From the NCBI GenBank assembly GCA_009841635.1, contig VXLJ01000007.1, positions 166,071 through 230,070 of the forward strand: DNA of 64,000 nucleotides. Reading direction: 5' to 3'. This document shows positions 43,968 through 52,808 of the stretch, in pieces; within the stretch, counting starts at the first letter, position 1, and every line of letters begins with the position of its first letter. The position numbers and the translations under genes are program-made. Origin of the DNA: Gammaproteobacteria bacterium. Lineage in GTDB: Bacteria; Pseudomonadota; Gammaproteobacteria; Pseudomonadales; Azotimanducaceae. Under the pieces are notes generated by a model. The model was not told the origin of the DNA, did not search any database, and was given only the letters and a program-made list of their open reading frames with translations.

Positions 43968-44573
43968 TCATGGGTCTGATTTCAAATCTTCATCTGTCCC
44001 ACTCAAATTGACGTTCAGTTCAGCTAGTGAATCAAGCGCATTCGCTAGATTTTTCAGGAAATCGCCAGCTAGCACAACTTCACGCGCTTCGATGCCGATC
44101 CAACTGATGCCATCTGCATTGCACTCAACAGCTCTGCATGTTCGTGGCATGGTTGCAAGGAGACCTTGTACATCTTTCCAGTAGGGTGCATTGGACAAAT
44201 CAACCCCCTCTAACGCGTCGCCGTGCAATGTCCAGGCAGGCACAGGAAACTTGCCTTTGTCATATCGATCCAAGCGCCAAAGCGGTGCATGTGGGACCTT
44301 TTTCGCGTATCGCTTGTGGTAGACAGCGCAAAAATTGTCTCGAAAGCGAACTTTGCCACCGGCCGTAACTCGATCTGCAGCTTCAGCATTCAAGTTTGCT
44401 ACATTCATTAATGACGTCGAGAAACCAAATTGTCGGGCTTCAAGACGAAGTTTGCCAACCTCGCGTTGAAACTTACTCGGCAACACATAGGCGACACCGC
44501 CAAACGCAACGACGATCAAAAGCGCGATGATCAACCAATCCACTTGCTCGGTACTCTGAGGATCCCCATTCAA
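43968..44573 (-). CDS. Membrane-anchored protein of unknown function upstream of topA
   Basis: I do not recognise this 201-residue protein. Residues about 12-32 form one hydrophobic membrane segment (WLIIALLIVVAFGGVAYVL). A basic, helical stretch follows (PSKFQREVGKLRLEARQFG), and then a soluble domain with RFRDNFCAVYHKRYAKK, PHAPLWRLDRYDKG and WIGIEAREVVLAGDFL. The remainder would face one compartment as a single globular domain of about 150 residues. It is co-directional with topA, which starts 92 bases downstream, and divergent from the universal stress protein gene. No function is proposed. Confidence 0.65.
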   Translation of the reverse strand: MNGDPQSTEQVDWLIIALLIVVAFGGVAYVLPSKFQREVGKLRLEARQFGFSTSLMNVANLNAEAADRVTAGGKVRFRDNFCAVYHKRYAKKVPHAPLWRLDRYDKGKFPVPAWTLHGDALEGVDLSNAPYWKDVQGLLATMPRTCRAVECNADGISWIGIEAREVVLAGDFLKNLANALDSLAELNVNLSGTDEDLKSDP

Positions 44574-44726
44574 CGGCGAGTTTTTGTCGCTCTTCGATGG
44601 AGTACATTTGACAGGTTTTGGGCGAAAACAGATGCCAATCTAGCTACATCTATGAGCGAATCTCTTTTTTATCTTAACTAACAAACCGTTTTAAAATAAA
44701 TCGCAACGAGTGGACTCTTTATTGTC

Positions 44727-45185
44727 ATGAGCCTCTATTCTCGCGTTCTCGTTGCGGTCGATCTCACTGAAGAGTGCAAACTTGTGGCAGACCGAGCGAA
44801 TGACATAGCGAAGGTCAGTTCCGCGGATTTGCACCTCATTCACGTTATCGAACCAATCGCTTTGTCTTACGGCGGCGATATTCCGATGGACGTCTCGTCG
44901 GTTCAAGAATCGATTACTGATCAGACTGAGTCCTATATAGCGACTTTTTCTCAAGGTTACAACATCCCTAGCGATCACCAGCACTTGGTGTATGGTCGTC
45001 CAGAACGTGAGATTCATCGATTTGCACAGGAAAATGAAGTCGATTGCATTGTTGTTGGCTCACACGGACGTCATGGCTTAGCGTTGTTGTTTGGTTCAAC
45101 AGCAAACGGTGTGCTCCACGGCGCACCATGTGACATCATTGCAGTGCGAGTAGGCGTTCAAAAAATCCTGAAAGAAGCCGTTTAA
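44727..45185 (+). CDS. Universal stress protein (UspA family)
   Basis: This 152-residue single-domain protein opens with YSRVLVAVDLTEECKLVADRANDIA. It has LHLIHVIEPIALSYGGD in the expected place and ends with VDCIVVGSHGRHGLALLFGSTANGVLHGAPCDIIAVR. The GSHGRHG...GS run resembles the ATP-binding G-2x-G-9x-G(S/T) motif, so a nucleotide-binding form is likely. USPs support survival during growth arrest and stress by unknown contacts. It is transcribed away from the topA-side gene and towards slt; no partner is evident. Confidence 0.92.
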   Translation: MSLYSRVLVAVDLTEECKLVADRANDIAKVSSADLHLIHVIEPIALSYGGDIPMDVSSVQESITDQTESYIATFSQGYNIPSDHQHLVYGRPEREIHRFAQENEVDCIVVGSHGRHGLALLFGSTANGVLHGAPCDIIAVRVGVQKILKEAV

Positions 45186-45381
45186 CTAACCATTGCGGGT
45201 CTTCAGAAACGCGCAATCGTTACCAAAAAGTAAGCCAAATCTTGTTAGGCTGCGGCACCTGCACAAAAGAAAACATCTCAAACGTATCCCTAAAATCACG
45301 CCAAGTGCGTCAATGGAATGACGCTCTAGCGACGTTTACTTGTCATCGCTAAAAAGAGTGAACATGGATGTAACTCGTATG

Positions 45382-45401
45382 GCACATGAATCCACATGTG
45401 C
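45382..45401. promoter_or_regulatory. Inverted repeat upstream of slt
   Basis: The perfect 7-base arms GCACATG (45382-45388) and CATGTGC (45395-45401) surround a 6-base spacer. They lie about 40 bases before the transglycosylase start, in the gap after the universal stress gene. It could be an operator, but no regulator is linked to it and chance cannot be excluded. Confidence 0.25.
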
Positions 45402-45441
45402 ATTCTTTACCGTTTTTTCGTGCAATGGGTAGATTCTTCAA

Positions 45442-47418
45442 ATGAGGATGTCCTTGCATGCTGTTAGGCCAAACTCGCAGTTGCGTAATTTTTGCAGAGC
45501 AACTCGATTACTACGCCGTAAACACACGCTGATATTGCTTACAACGTTAGTCATTTCGTTTTCATGCTCTACTGTTTCCGCAAATCTATTCGAGGATCGC
45601 GCACTTTATAAAAAAGCGTTGAGCGCGGTTCAATCAAATCGCATCACTCAGTTCGAGAGGTACCGTGAGCAACTCGGCGACTATCCCCTAGTTCCTTACC
45701 TTGAATATCGACGTGCGTTGCGAGGCGTCGGCAACGCTAACCCAGCTCAAGCATTGGCGTATCGAGATGCGATGAGCCACTACTCTTTTGGCGATCGTTA
45801 TATAAAGCAATGGCTAGACGTGCAGGCAAGAAACGGTCGTTGGAAGAACTATGTCGACTATTACGAACCTTCAAATGACGTCATCGACCAATGTCGTTAT
45901 GCACTAGCGCTCTTGAGGATTGGTGCGAAAGACGCAGCCTATCGCGAACTACCAGCATTGTGGAACGTTGAGAAAAGCCAGCACAAATCGTGCGATCCAG
46001 CGTTTGAACAGTGGATTCGCGATGACGGTGTCTCAACTGAACTTGCATGGGAGCGATTGAAAAAAGCGCTTTCAGTCCGCCAATATCAACTCAGCCGCTA
46101 CATTCTTCGTTTTCTACCGGCCGATGTAAAACTTAGCGGGCAAATGATGTATGACGCCCGCCGCAACCCAAGCATCGTTGCCAATCCAAGTCGGTTCAAG
46201 AACGATCGCTGGGGGAACGACGCTTGGATATTCGGATTATTCAACCTCGCCAAAACAGATTCGACACGTGCTTTCTCACTGTGGCAACAGCACCGTCACA
46301 CGAGAGAAATCGAATCGGCACAAGCCGACGCTTCGCTCAGTGAACTGTACCTATGGCTTGGACTGGATGGTCACACAGGCCTGCCGTATTACGAAAGACT
46401 GTCCACACGCGCATTGGAAAGAGTCACGCACGCTGCCATTGCAAAACGAGCATGGCGAGAAGCCGATCAATGGATGAAGCAGCTGCCGGAGGAAGATCTT
46501 CTTCGTTACGAATGGCGGTTTTGGCGATCTCAAGTCGATCGAGCGCTTGGCAAGGAAGATTGGCGTGAAGCACTTCAGATGCTTGCGGGTGAGCGCACCT
46601 ACTATGGCTTTTTGGCCGCTCAATTACTTGAGCAACCAGTCAATCTCAATGAACAGGCATATCTATCCGATCCGCAACTGGAAGCGCGCCTAGCGGTAAA
46701 CCCGCACGTGCGAATGGTCTTTGAATTCTTCGCTGTAGGCGAACCTCAAAACGGTCGCACCGAATGGCGCAAGCTCGAAGAATCGCTAACCCATGACGAA
46801 AAGATGGTCATGATTCAATGGTTCAATGAGTACGGATTGTCAAACGAAGCCATTTGGGCAGCGAATCGCGGTGAAGCGCTGAATTTCTTGGAAGTGCGGT
46901 TCCCAAAACCATTCCTGAGCTACTTTCGTGAAGGCGCATTTATCACCAATGTGCCGCTTGAGTTTTTGCTTGCGATCTCCCGACAAGAGAGTGCATTCAA
47001 CTATCGTGCGGTATCTCGAGCGAGTGCACGAGGTCTGATGCAGCTCATGCTAGCCACGGCGCAAGCAACGGCTCGAAATCAGGGTTTGCGAAGACCCAGT
47101 GCGACTACGCTGTTAGACCCACGACGCAACATTGAAATTGGCTCATACCACGTCGCGGAGCTACTTGCAGAGTTCGATAACAATCGAATCTTGGTTGCCT
47201 CTTCATACAACGCCGGTAAAAGCAATACCTATCGCTGGCTGCGGAAATACAAAGTCCAGGACGCCATCTCATTTGTTGAAGTCATACCGTATCGCGAAAC
47301 GCGCGAATACGTCAAGGCTGTGCTCGCGTTCACAGTGGTCTATGCCACTCGCGATGGTCACAATGCGAAATTGTTTGGCGATCATGAGCTCCAATTAGCA
47401 CCGTACTTGCTGAATTGA
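45442..47418 (+). CDS. slt: Soluble lytic murein transglycosylase (Slt70 type)
   Basis: This 658-residue protein has a long N-terminus that ends in a signal peptide (KHTLILLTTLVISFSCSTVSA), so the mature enzyme is periplasmic. A helical superhelix (U- and L-domains, about 55-480) precedes the lysozyme-like catalytic domain. The catalytic Glu516 lies in ISRQESAFNYRAVSRASARGLMQLM, followed by NIEIGSYHVAELL and ASSYNAGKSNTYRW. Reaction: cleavage of the MurNAc-GlcNAc bond in peptidoglycan with formation of 1,6-anhydro-MurNAc. The stop codon overlaps the TTG start of tatD (TTGA). Confidence 0.94.
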   Translation: MRMSLHAVRPNSQLRNFCRATRLLRRKHTLILLTTLVISFSCSTVSANLFEDRALYKKALSAVQSNRITQFERYREQLGDYPLVPYLEYRRALRGVGNANPAQALAYRDAMSHYSFGDRYIKQWLDVQARNGRWKNYVDYYEPSNDVIDQCRYALALLRIGAKDAAYRELPALWNVEKSQHKSCDPAFEQWIRDDGVSTELAWERLKKALSVRQYQLSRYILRFLPADVKLSGQMMYDARRNPSIVANPSRFKNDRWGNDAWIFGLFNLAKTDSTRAFSLWQQHRHTREIESAQADASLSELYLWLGLDGHTGLPYYERLSTRALERVTHAAIAKRAWREADQWMKQLPEEDLLRYEWRFWRSQVDRALGKEDWREALQMLAGERTYYGFLAAQLLEQPVNLNEQAYLSDPQLEARLAVNPHVRMVFEFFAVGEPQNGRTEWRKLEESLTHDEKMVMIQWFNEYGLSNEAIWAANRGEALNFLEVRFPKPFLSYFREGAFITNVPLEFLLAISRQESAFNYRAVSRASARGLMQLMLATAQATARNQGLRRPSATTLLDPRRNIEIGSYHVAELLAEFDNNRILVASSYNAGKSNTYRWLRKYKVQDAISFVEVIPYRETREYVKAVLAFTVVYATRDGHNAKLFGDHELQLAPYLLN

Positions 47419-48188
47419 TCGATATCGGCGCAAACCTGACGGATAAATCCTTCACGGATGATTTGGACGAGGTTTGTGAGCGCGCAAAAGACGTTGGTGT
47501 TGAACGCATCGTTGTAACTGGCACCAATGAAGTATCGAGCCGACAGGCTTTTGAATTAGCTGTTAGATATCCAGCCTACCTGGCCGCTACAGCTGGTGTG
47601 CATCCTCACCATGCAGATGATTTCACAGCACATTCGCTGACCACCATCACCGATTTTGCAAAGCAAGGCGCGGTCGCTATCGGCGAAACAGGGTTAGATT
47701 ACTTTCGCAATTTCTCGACCCGCGCCAATCAGCGACGTGTTTTTCAAACCCAGCTTGAGTTGGCGTCTGCGCTGCAGCTACCCGTTTTCGTGCACGACCG
47801 CGACTCAGAAGGCGAAGTGTTGGAAATGCTCTTACGCCACGCAACCACCGAGGTTGTCGTGCATTGCTTCACAGGCGACCAAGCGTTGCTTGACGCCTAT
47901 ATCGCGCAAGATTGCTATATTGGCATCACCGGATGGGTATGCGATGAACGGCGCGGCAAAGAACTGGCAAGCATCGTGCCGCGCATCCCTGAGTCAAAAC
48001 TACTCATTGAAACGGACTCGCCATACCTGATGCCGCGTACGATTCGGCCGCGTCCTAAAACGCGACGCAATGAACCAATGAATTTGAAATACGTACGCCA
48101 GAAGGTTGCGGAAGTGAGAGCGCAAAGCGAATCGCATGTCGATGAAATCACAACTGCCAACGCTAAACGGTTTTTTCGCTTGAACTGA
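47415..48188 (+). CDS. tatD: TatD-family metal-dependent deoxyribonuclease
   Basis: This 257-residue TIM-barrel hydrolase starts at TTG 47415, overlapping the slt stop by four bases (TTGA). MIDIGANLTDKSF is characteristic of TatD proper rather than YcfH or YjjV. Metal ligands appear in GVHPHHADDF, AIGETGLDYFRNFS, FVHDRDSEGE, VVHCFTGD and LIETDSPYLMPRTIRPRPKTRRNEP. Family role: 3'-5' exonuclease acting on single-stranded or damaged DNA. Coupling to slt is positional; no functional link is known. Confidence 0.93.
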   Translation: MIDIGANLTDKSFTDDLDEVCERAKDVGVERIVVTGTNEVSSRQAFELAVRYPAYLAATAGVHPHHADDFTAHSLTTITDFAKQGAVAIGETGLDYFRNFSTRANQRRVFQTQLELASALQLPVFVHDRDSEGEVLEMLLRHATTEVVVHCFTGDQALLDAYIAQDCYIGITGWVCDERRGKELASIVPRIPESKLLIETDSPYLMPRTIRPRPKTRRNEPMNLKYVRQKVAEVRAQSESHVDEITTANAKRFFRLN

Positions 48189-48248
48189 GCGACTTTAGAA
48201 GGCATGAATAAACTTCAACCACACCTACCTATACGGGCTCGTTGACAC

Positions 48249-49025
48249 ATGTCTGACTATGAAACGATTACCTATGAAGTTGAAGGGACGCTAGCAACCC
48301 TCACGCTGAATCGCCCGGACGCAATGAATGGCATCACCAATACGATGATGCGGGAACTTTGGGAGTGTTTGAGCGCTACTGCAACAGACCCAAACATCCG
48401 CGTGCTCCTATTTACCGGCGCAGGTCGCGCTTTTTGCCCAGGCGTCGATCTCAAGGCATCGACAAGCGGTGCCAAGCAAGAACCCAACCGTAAGGAATAT
48501 TTCCATATCACCTCGCTACTTCACGAGATGCCTAAGGTCACAATCGCTGCCGTAAATGGCGCTTGCGCTGGTGCAGGTTTCGGCTGGGCGTGTGCTTGTG
48601 ACTTGCGTTATGCGAGTGAACGAGCCGTATTCAATTCTGCTTTCTTAGGCGTGGCGATTTCCGGGGACATGGCCGGTCCCTGGCTGCTACCAAGAATCGT
48701 CGGTGCTACCAAGGCGCGGGAGTTGTTCTTCTCTAGCCAAAAATTTCGTGCCGACGTAGCAGAGGAAATCGGCTTGGTATTGAAAACGTTTCCTGAAGAA
48801 TCGTTCTACGATGAAGTGAAACAATTAGCCATTGGCTTTTCCAAAATGGCACCCCTCGCGATCGGCGAAATGAAACGCAATTTCATCGATGCCGAGAACA
48901 TGCCCTTGCGATCGTATATCGAGCTTGAGACTGAACGCCATACACGAACAGGAGCCAGTAACGACTCGAGGGAAGCATTCAAAGCTTTTGTAGAAAAGCG
49001 GGAACCTAATTTTCAGGGTAACTAA
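48249..49025 (+). CDS. Enoyl-CoA hydratase/isomerase (crotonase) family protein
   Basis: This 258-residue crotonase-fold protein starts TITYEVEGTLATLTLNRPDAMNGI. It has the oxyanion-forming AFCPGVDLKA and AAVNGACAGAGFGWACACDLRYASERAVF. The family glutamates of true hydratases are not both obvious: the stretch LLPRIVGATKARELFFSSQKFRADVAEEIGLV lacks the usual E at one position. It may therefore be an isomerase or another crotonase. It is transcribed in the same direction as tatD, 60 bases later, and convergent with the thioredoxin-fold protein. Confidence 0.88.
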   Translation: MSDYETITYEVEGTLATLTLNRPDAMNGITNTMMRELWECLSATATDPNIRVLLFTGAGRAFCPGVDLKASTSGAKQEPNRKEYFHITSLLHEMPKVTIAAVNGACAGAGFGWACACDLRYASERAVFNSAFLGVAISGDMAGPWLLPRIVGATKARELFFSSQKFRADVAEEIGLVLKTFPEESFYDEVKQLAIGFSKMAPLAIGEMKRNFIDAENMPLRSYIELETERHTRTGASNDSREAFKAFVEKREPNFQGN

Positions 49026-49041
49026 AAACCGACTTCGCTTC

Positions 49042-49296
49042 TTACGACCGCTTTTCCGACTGCGCGATAAACGATTCAATATCTGTCATCGTGAAAGGCC
49101 AGTTCATGGTGTTTCCTGCGTATGCCAATACCGGTATAAGGTCACCGTACGTCGTGAATAAATCGTCATCGAGCGCAACGTCGACGGTTGTCAGTACCAC
49201 GCCACTCATTACCTTAGACCGAATAAGCATGTCGAGTGCTATGTCACATAACGAACAATCGTCGGTGACATACAACTTAGCTACGCGGCGCGTCAC
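49042..49296 (-). CDS. Glutaredoxin-like thioredoxin-fold protein (DUF836 type)
   Basis: This 84-residue protein has a C-x-x-C motif, CSLC (Cys14, Cys17), immediately after the first strand (RVAKLYVTDDC). The sequence then reads LIPVLAYAGNTMNWPF with the cis-proline segment IPVL, as in thioredoxin folds. This matches the small glutaredoxin-like DUF836 proteins. The frame starts at GTG 49296, only two bases from where the opposite GNAT frame opens. A downstream start for one of the two genes is therefore likely. A role in thiol-disulfide exchange is expected. Confidence 0.8.
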   Translation of the reverse strand: MTRRVAKLYVTDDCSLCDIALDMLIRSKVMSGVVLTTVDVALDDDLFTTYGDLIPVLAYAGNTMNWPFTMTDIESFIAQSEKRS

Positions 49297-49364
49297 GGGT
49301 GTATGCGCTTTCGGCAGGCATCGTGCGTCGCGACGCTAAGGTGGACGTTGCGAACGCAGCGAGC

Positions 49365-49904
49365 GTGAACCCTCGCGTTCATATTCGGCGCATCGAAGCG
49401 CGTGACAAACGCGAAATTCTCGCTTTGAACCAAACTAGCATTGGATTGCATTCGCCATGGATCACAACACCTCTTACCAGCCACTCGTTTCGCAGCTACT
49501 ATCGACGCACACAACGCGATGATCATGAAGGTGTGCTCTGCTGCTTGGAAGAAACGGGACAAATTGTCGGGGTATTCAATTTAAACGGCATTATTCGAGG
49601 CTCATTTCAAAGCAGCACCATCGGTTACTACGCTTCCGTAAACCATACAGGGCATGGCTATATGACAGAAGGTTTGAACTTGGTATTGAGTTACGCATTC
49701 AAGAACTTGGGGTTGCATCGAGTGGAAGCTAATATTCAGCCAAATAATGATCCTTCGCGCAAGCTTGTACAACGTTGCGGCTTCGTTCTTGAAGGATTTT
49801 CACCAAGGTTTCTCTTCATCGATGGTCGTTGGCGCGACCACGAGCGCTGGGTTGCGATGGATGACCGTGAAGCGTTGCACCGGCAACCAAAAATGAAGCC
49901 GTGA
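49365..49904 (+). CDS. GNAT-family N-acetyltransferase (RimJ/RimL-like)
   Basis: The open frame begins at GTG 49299, but the family match begins at PRVHIRRIEARD, so GTG 49365 (179 residues) is preferred; no ATG lies in the N-terminal third. GNAT features are GVFNLNGIIRGSFQSSTIGYYASVNHTGHGYMTEGLNLVLSYAFKNLGLHRVEANIQPNNDPSRKLVQRCGFVLEG. These include the acetyl-CoA loop (HTGHGYMTE) and the RimJ/RimL-like NPSxxLxxxxGF pattern. It acetylates a protein N-terminus or a small amine using acetyl-CoA. The stop overlaps the S9 peptidase start (GTGA). Confidence 0.85.
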   Translation: MNPRVHIRRIEARDKREILALNQTSIGLHSPWITTPLTSHSFRSYYRRTQRDDHEGVLCCLEETGQIVGVFNLNGIIRGSFQSSTIGYYASVNHTGHGYMTEGLNLVLSYAFKNLGLHRVEANIQPNNDPSRKLVQRCGFVLEGFSPRFLFIDGRWRDHERWVAMDDREALHRQPKMKP

Positions 49905-51829
49905 GTCCACCCACTAGCCTCCCATACGGTGCATGGCAATCACCGTTAACGGTCGAAAAACTCACGACTCATTCTGCCGTAGGTTTAGGGCAGCTGCGCA
50001 GTTGGAACGGTGATTTGTTCTGGCTGGAAAGTCGACCACAAGAAGATAGTCGTCGCGTCGTGGTACGCCATCGAGACGGTGATCACGTCGATGTAACACC
50101 TGCGGACTACTCAGTGGCTAGCACGGTCCACGAATATGGCGGTGTTGCGTACTGCATTGGTAATGGAAACGTTTATTTCGTCAATGGCAAAGATCAGAAT
50201 CTGTACGCAAATCAACTAAACGGCGATAGCAAGCCTATTCAGCTTACCTATTCAACAGTCGACGAGAGGTTTGCCGACCCGAGCTTTGACCCAACACGAA
50301 ATCAACTGCTATGCGTTCGCGAACGCCATATAGAAGGCCTGGAGGCAATCAACGACATTGCTTCAATTCATGTGGAATCTGGCGATATTGAGTCGTTGCA
50401 CAACGGGCATGATTTCTACGCTCACGCACGTACCTCACCGGATGGCACCAAAGTCGCATTCCTAGCTTGGGACCATCCTAATATGCCATGGAACGGCACG
50501 CAGCTCTATGTCATGTCTCTATTGCCAGCGCGTAGCGACGCAGTCATCATTGCAGGTGGCCAAACGGAGACTATCTTTCAGCCAGAGTGGTTGTCCAACG
50601 ACTTGCTCATTTTTTCCTCCGATCAATCAGGTTTTCATGATCTATATGCATTCACCGAGCAAGATGGCGTTTACCCGCTCACGTCGGACGACCGCGAATA
50701 CGGCCATGCAATGTGGCAGCTCGGCGCGACTCAATATGTTGCGCTATCTGAAACCATCGTACTTACCACTCCGGATCGCACTGAACTTGCATTAATCGAC
50801 ACCTTCTCCGGGATGCTGACTCCCGTTGAAAGCGGCGCCGTCGAATACGGCGATCTAACGAAATTTCGCAATGGCTTCGCGTACATAAAGAGTCATACGG
50901 ACGCATCCGCCTCCATATGTGCTCGCGCATCATTCTCAGACGAAACAGTCACAATCAAAAGCGGGGGCGAGCCACCTCTGCCACGAGCGTACATCTCGAA
51001 GTCGCAACAAATCGAGTTTTCGGGCAGTTCTGGCGATGTTGTCTACGCATACCTCTATCTGCCGAAGAATCCTGACTTTACCGCTGCCGAACAGGAACGA
51101 CCGCCACTGCTCGTTCAAGCGCACGGCGGCCCGACAGGTAGAACCTCCGCTTCGTTGAACTCACGCATCCAGTTCTACACATCACGTGGTTGGGCTGTTG
51201 TGGACGTCAATTACAGCGGCAGCACTGGGTATGGGCGTGCGTACCAAGATCGATTGTTAAATGAATGGGGAAATCGAGACGTCAATGATCTTGCCGCATG
51301 CGTACGTCACCTGATTGCCGAAGACATTGTCGACCCACAACGCGTCGCTATCTCCGGCAGCAGCGCTGGCGGCTTTACCGTGTTGCGAGCACTCACCACT
51401 TCCAACGTGTTCAAAGCAGGCGCAAGTCGCTACGGTATTGCCGATTTAAATGCATTGGCCGCCGATACGCATAAGTTTGAGTCACGTTACATCGATCAAC
51501 TCGTGCCAGAAGATCAACTTCAAGCTCGATCGCCCATACACCACGTCGATCGTTTGCAATGTCCGGTCATTTTTTCGCAAGGAACTGACGACAAAGTCGT
51601 GCCACCCAATCAAGCGCGCATGATGTTCGACGCGCTTAAAGAAAAAGGTATCCCCACGGCGTTGTTCATGTTCGAAGGCGAGAGCCACGGATTCCGCAAG
51701 CTCGAAAATCTCATGGCCTGCCTCAAAGGCGAGTACTACTTCTTTTCACGAGCGTTCGGTTTCGAACCACACGGACTCGACAGCGAAACGCTTGCGGGAG
51801 CCGAGTTAGCACATATGGACAAGTTTTGA
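49901..51829 (+). CDS. S9-family peptidase (prolyl oligopeptidase superfamily)
   Basis: This 642-residue protein starts at GTG 49901, inside the stop of the GNAT gene. About 360 N-terminal residues form a beta-propeller (repeats such as ARTSPDGTKVAFLAWDHPNMPWNGTQLYV). The C-terminal catalytic domain has HGGPTGRTS, GSSAGGF with Ser488, GTDDKVVP for the Asp and GESHGF for the His. No signal peptide is seen, so it probably acts in the cytoplasm on short peptides, in the acylaminoacyl-peptidase style. Its stop overlaps the TTG start of ddl. Confidence 0.92.
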   Translation: MSPPTSLPYGAWQSPLTVEKLTTHSAVGLGQLRSWNGDLFWLESRPQEDSRRVVVRHRDGDHVDVTPADYSVASTVHEYGGVAYCIGNGNVYFVNGKDQNLYANQLNGDSKPIQLTYSTVDERFADPSFDPTRNQLLCVRERHIEGLEAINDIASIHVESGDIESLHNGHDFYAHARTSPDGTKVAFLAWDHPNMPWNGTQLYVMSLLPARSDAVIIAGGQTETIFQPEWLSNDLLIFSSDQSGFHDLYAFTEQDGVYPLTSDDREYGHAMWQLGATQYVALSETIVLTTPDRTELALIDTFSGMLTPVESGAVEYGDLTKFRNGFAYIKSHTDASASICARASFSDETVTIKSGGEPPLPRAYISKSQQIEFSGSSGDVVYAYLYLPKNPDFTAAEQERPPLLVQAHGGPTGRTSASLNSRIQFYTSRGWAVVDVNYSGSTGYGRAYQDRLLNEWGNRDVNDLAACVRHLIAEDIVDPQRVAISGSSAGGFTVLRALTTSNVFKAGASRYGIADLNALAADTHKFESRYIDQLVPEDQLQARSPIHHVDRLQCPVIFSQGTDDKVVPPNQARMMFDALKEKGIPTALFMFEGESHGFRKLENLMACLKGEYYFFSRAFGFEPHGLDSETLAGAELAHMDKF

Positions 51830-52773
51830 AGATCGCCGTATTAGGCGGTGGTACATCGCCAGAAGCGACGGTGTCGCGCAGTTCTGCAAAACAGGTTATC
51901 CAAGGCCTTAGCGAGCGCCACAACACTCGCTATATCGAACTCAGCCCCAATATGCCAGCGGAACTCATCGAGTATGCGCCCGATGTTGTGTTTCCTGTTC
52001 TCCATGGCAGTCCCGGTGAAGACGGGTCGGTGCAAGGGTTTCTTGAAATCCACGGCTTTCCGTTTATAGGAAGCGCCATGACAGCGTCCGCGCTCGCAAT
52101 CGACAAATTTCAAGCCAAATGCGTTTGGCAAACGCTTGACCTCCCAGTCCTCCCAATGAAATTGCTATCGAAAGCAACTTGGTCGGATGCTCGTTGTAGC
52201 GATATCGAAGCGACCATCGGCAACGCCGTCGCGATAAAACCACGCGCCGCAGGTTCCGCAATCGGTGTGCGGCTACTGCCGAATGGCGGAGATCTGAGCG
52301 CGGTGCTTAGCGACGCTTTTCAAAGCCACGACTATTTAGTGGTCGAACCTTTCAAAGCCGGCCGCGAGATCACTGTTGCCGTACTCGAACACGGCGGTGT
52401 CGCAGAAGCGCTGCCAATCATCGAAATTCAAGTCCTCGCCGCAAACGAGTGGTACGACTTCACGAACCGCTACAAAGAAGGCGCGAGTCGACATGTGATT
52501 GAGCCTTCGTTGCCGGAAGCGACCATCGCACGTCTAAAGCATGTTGCGATTGCAGCGCATCAAGCATTAGGTTGTCGGGATTTTTCACGGTCCGACTTCA
52601 TCGTCGATGACCAAGAGTTTTGGTTGCTAGAACTGAACACGATTCCTGGGATGACGCCTACAAGCTTATTTCCAGATGCAGCCCGAGCAGCAAGCATCGA
52701 GTTCCCCGATTTACTCGAACTGCTTGTCGAAAACGCAAGTGCCCGTCACGAGGATGGACCTGCCGCACCATAG
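51826..52773 (+). CDS. ddl: D-alanine--D-alanine ligase
   Basis: This 315-residue ATP-grasp enzyme starts at TTG 51826, inside the S9 peptidase stop (TTGA), giving the family start MKIAVLGGGTSPEATVSR. Other features are FPVLHGSPGEDGSVQGFLEIHGFPFIGS, the GREITVAVLEHGG segment, YKEGASRHVIEPSLPE and FWLLELNTIPGMTPTSLFPDAA. Reaction: two D-alanines + ATP to D-Ala-D-Ala for peptidoglycan. It is a second or displaced copy relative to the usual division-cell-wall cluster position, because no mur or fts genes flank it. Confidence 0.92.
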   Translation: MKIAVLGGGTSPEATVSRSSAKQVIQGLSERHNTRYIELSPNMPAELIEYAPDVVFPVLHGSPGEDGSVQGFLEIHGFPFIGSAMTASALAIDKFQAKCVWQTLDLPVLPMKLLSKATWSDARCSDIEATIGNAVAIKPRAAGSAIGVRLLPNGGDLSAVLSDAFQSHDYLVVEPFKAGREITVAVLEHGGVAEALPIIEIQVLAANEWYDFTNRYKEGASRHVIEPSLPEATIARLKHVAIAAHQALGCRDFSRSDFIVDDQEFWLLELNTIPGMTPTSLFPDAARAASIEFPDLLELLVENASARHEDGPAAP

Positions 52774-52808
52774 AATTGAACAAATTTCTGTAATTTGGAA
52801 CCTACTCT

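Noticed and set aside
45186-45441. Gap before slt considered for a small RNA or tRNA gene
   Set aside because: No tRNA-like T-loop or cloverleaf arms were found, only one short inverted repeat.
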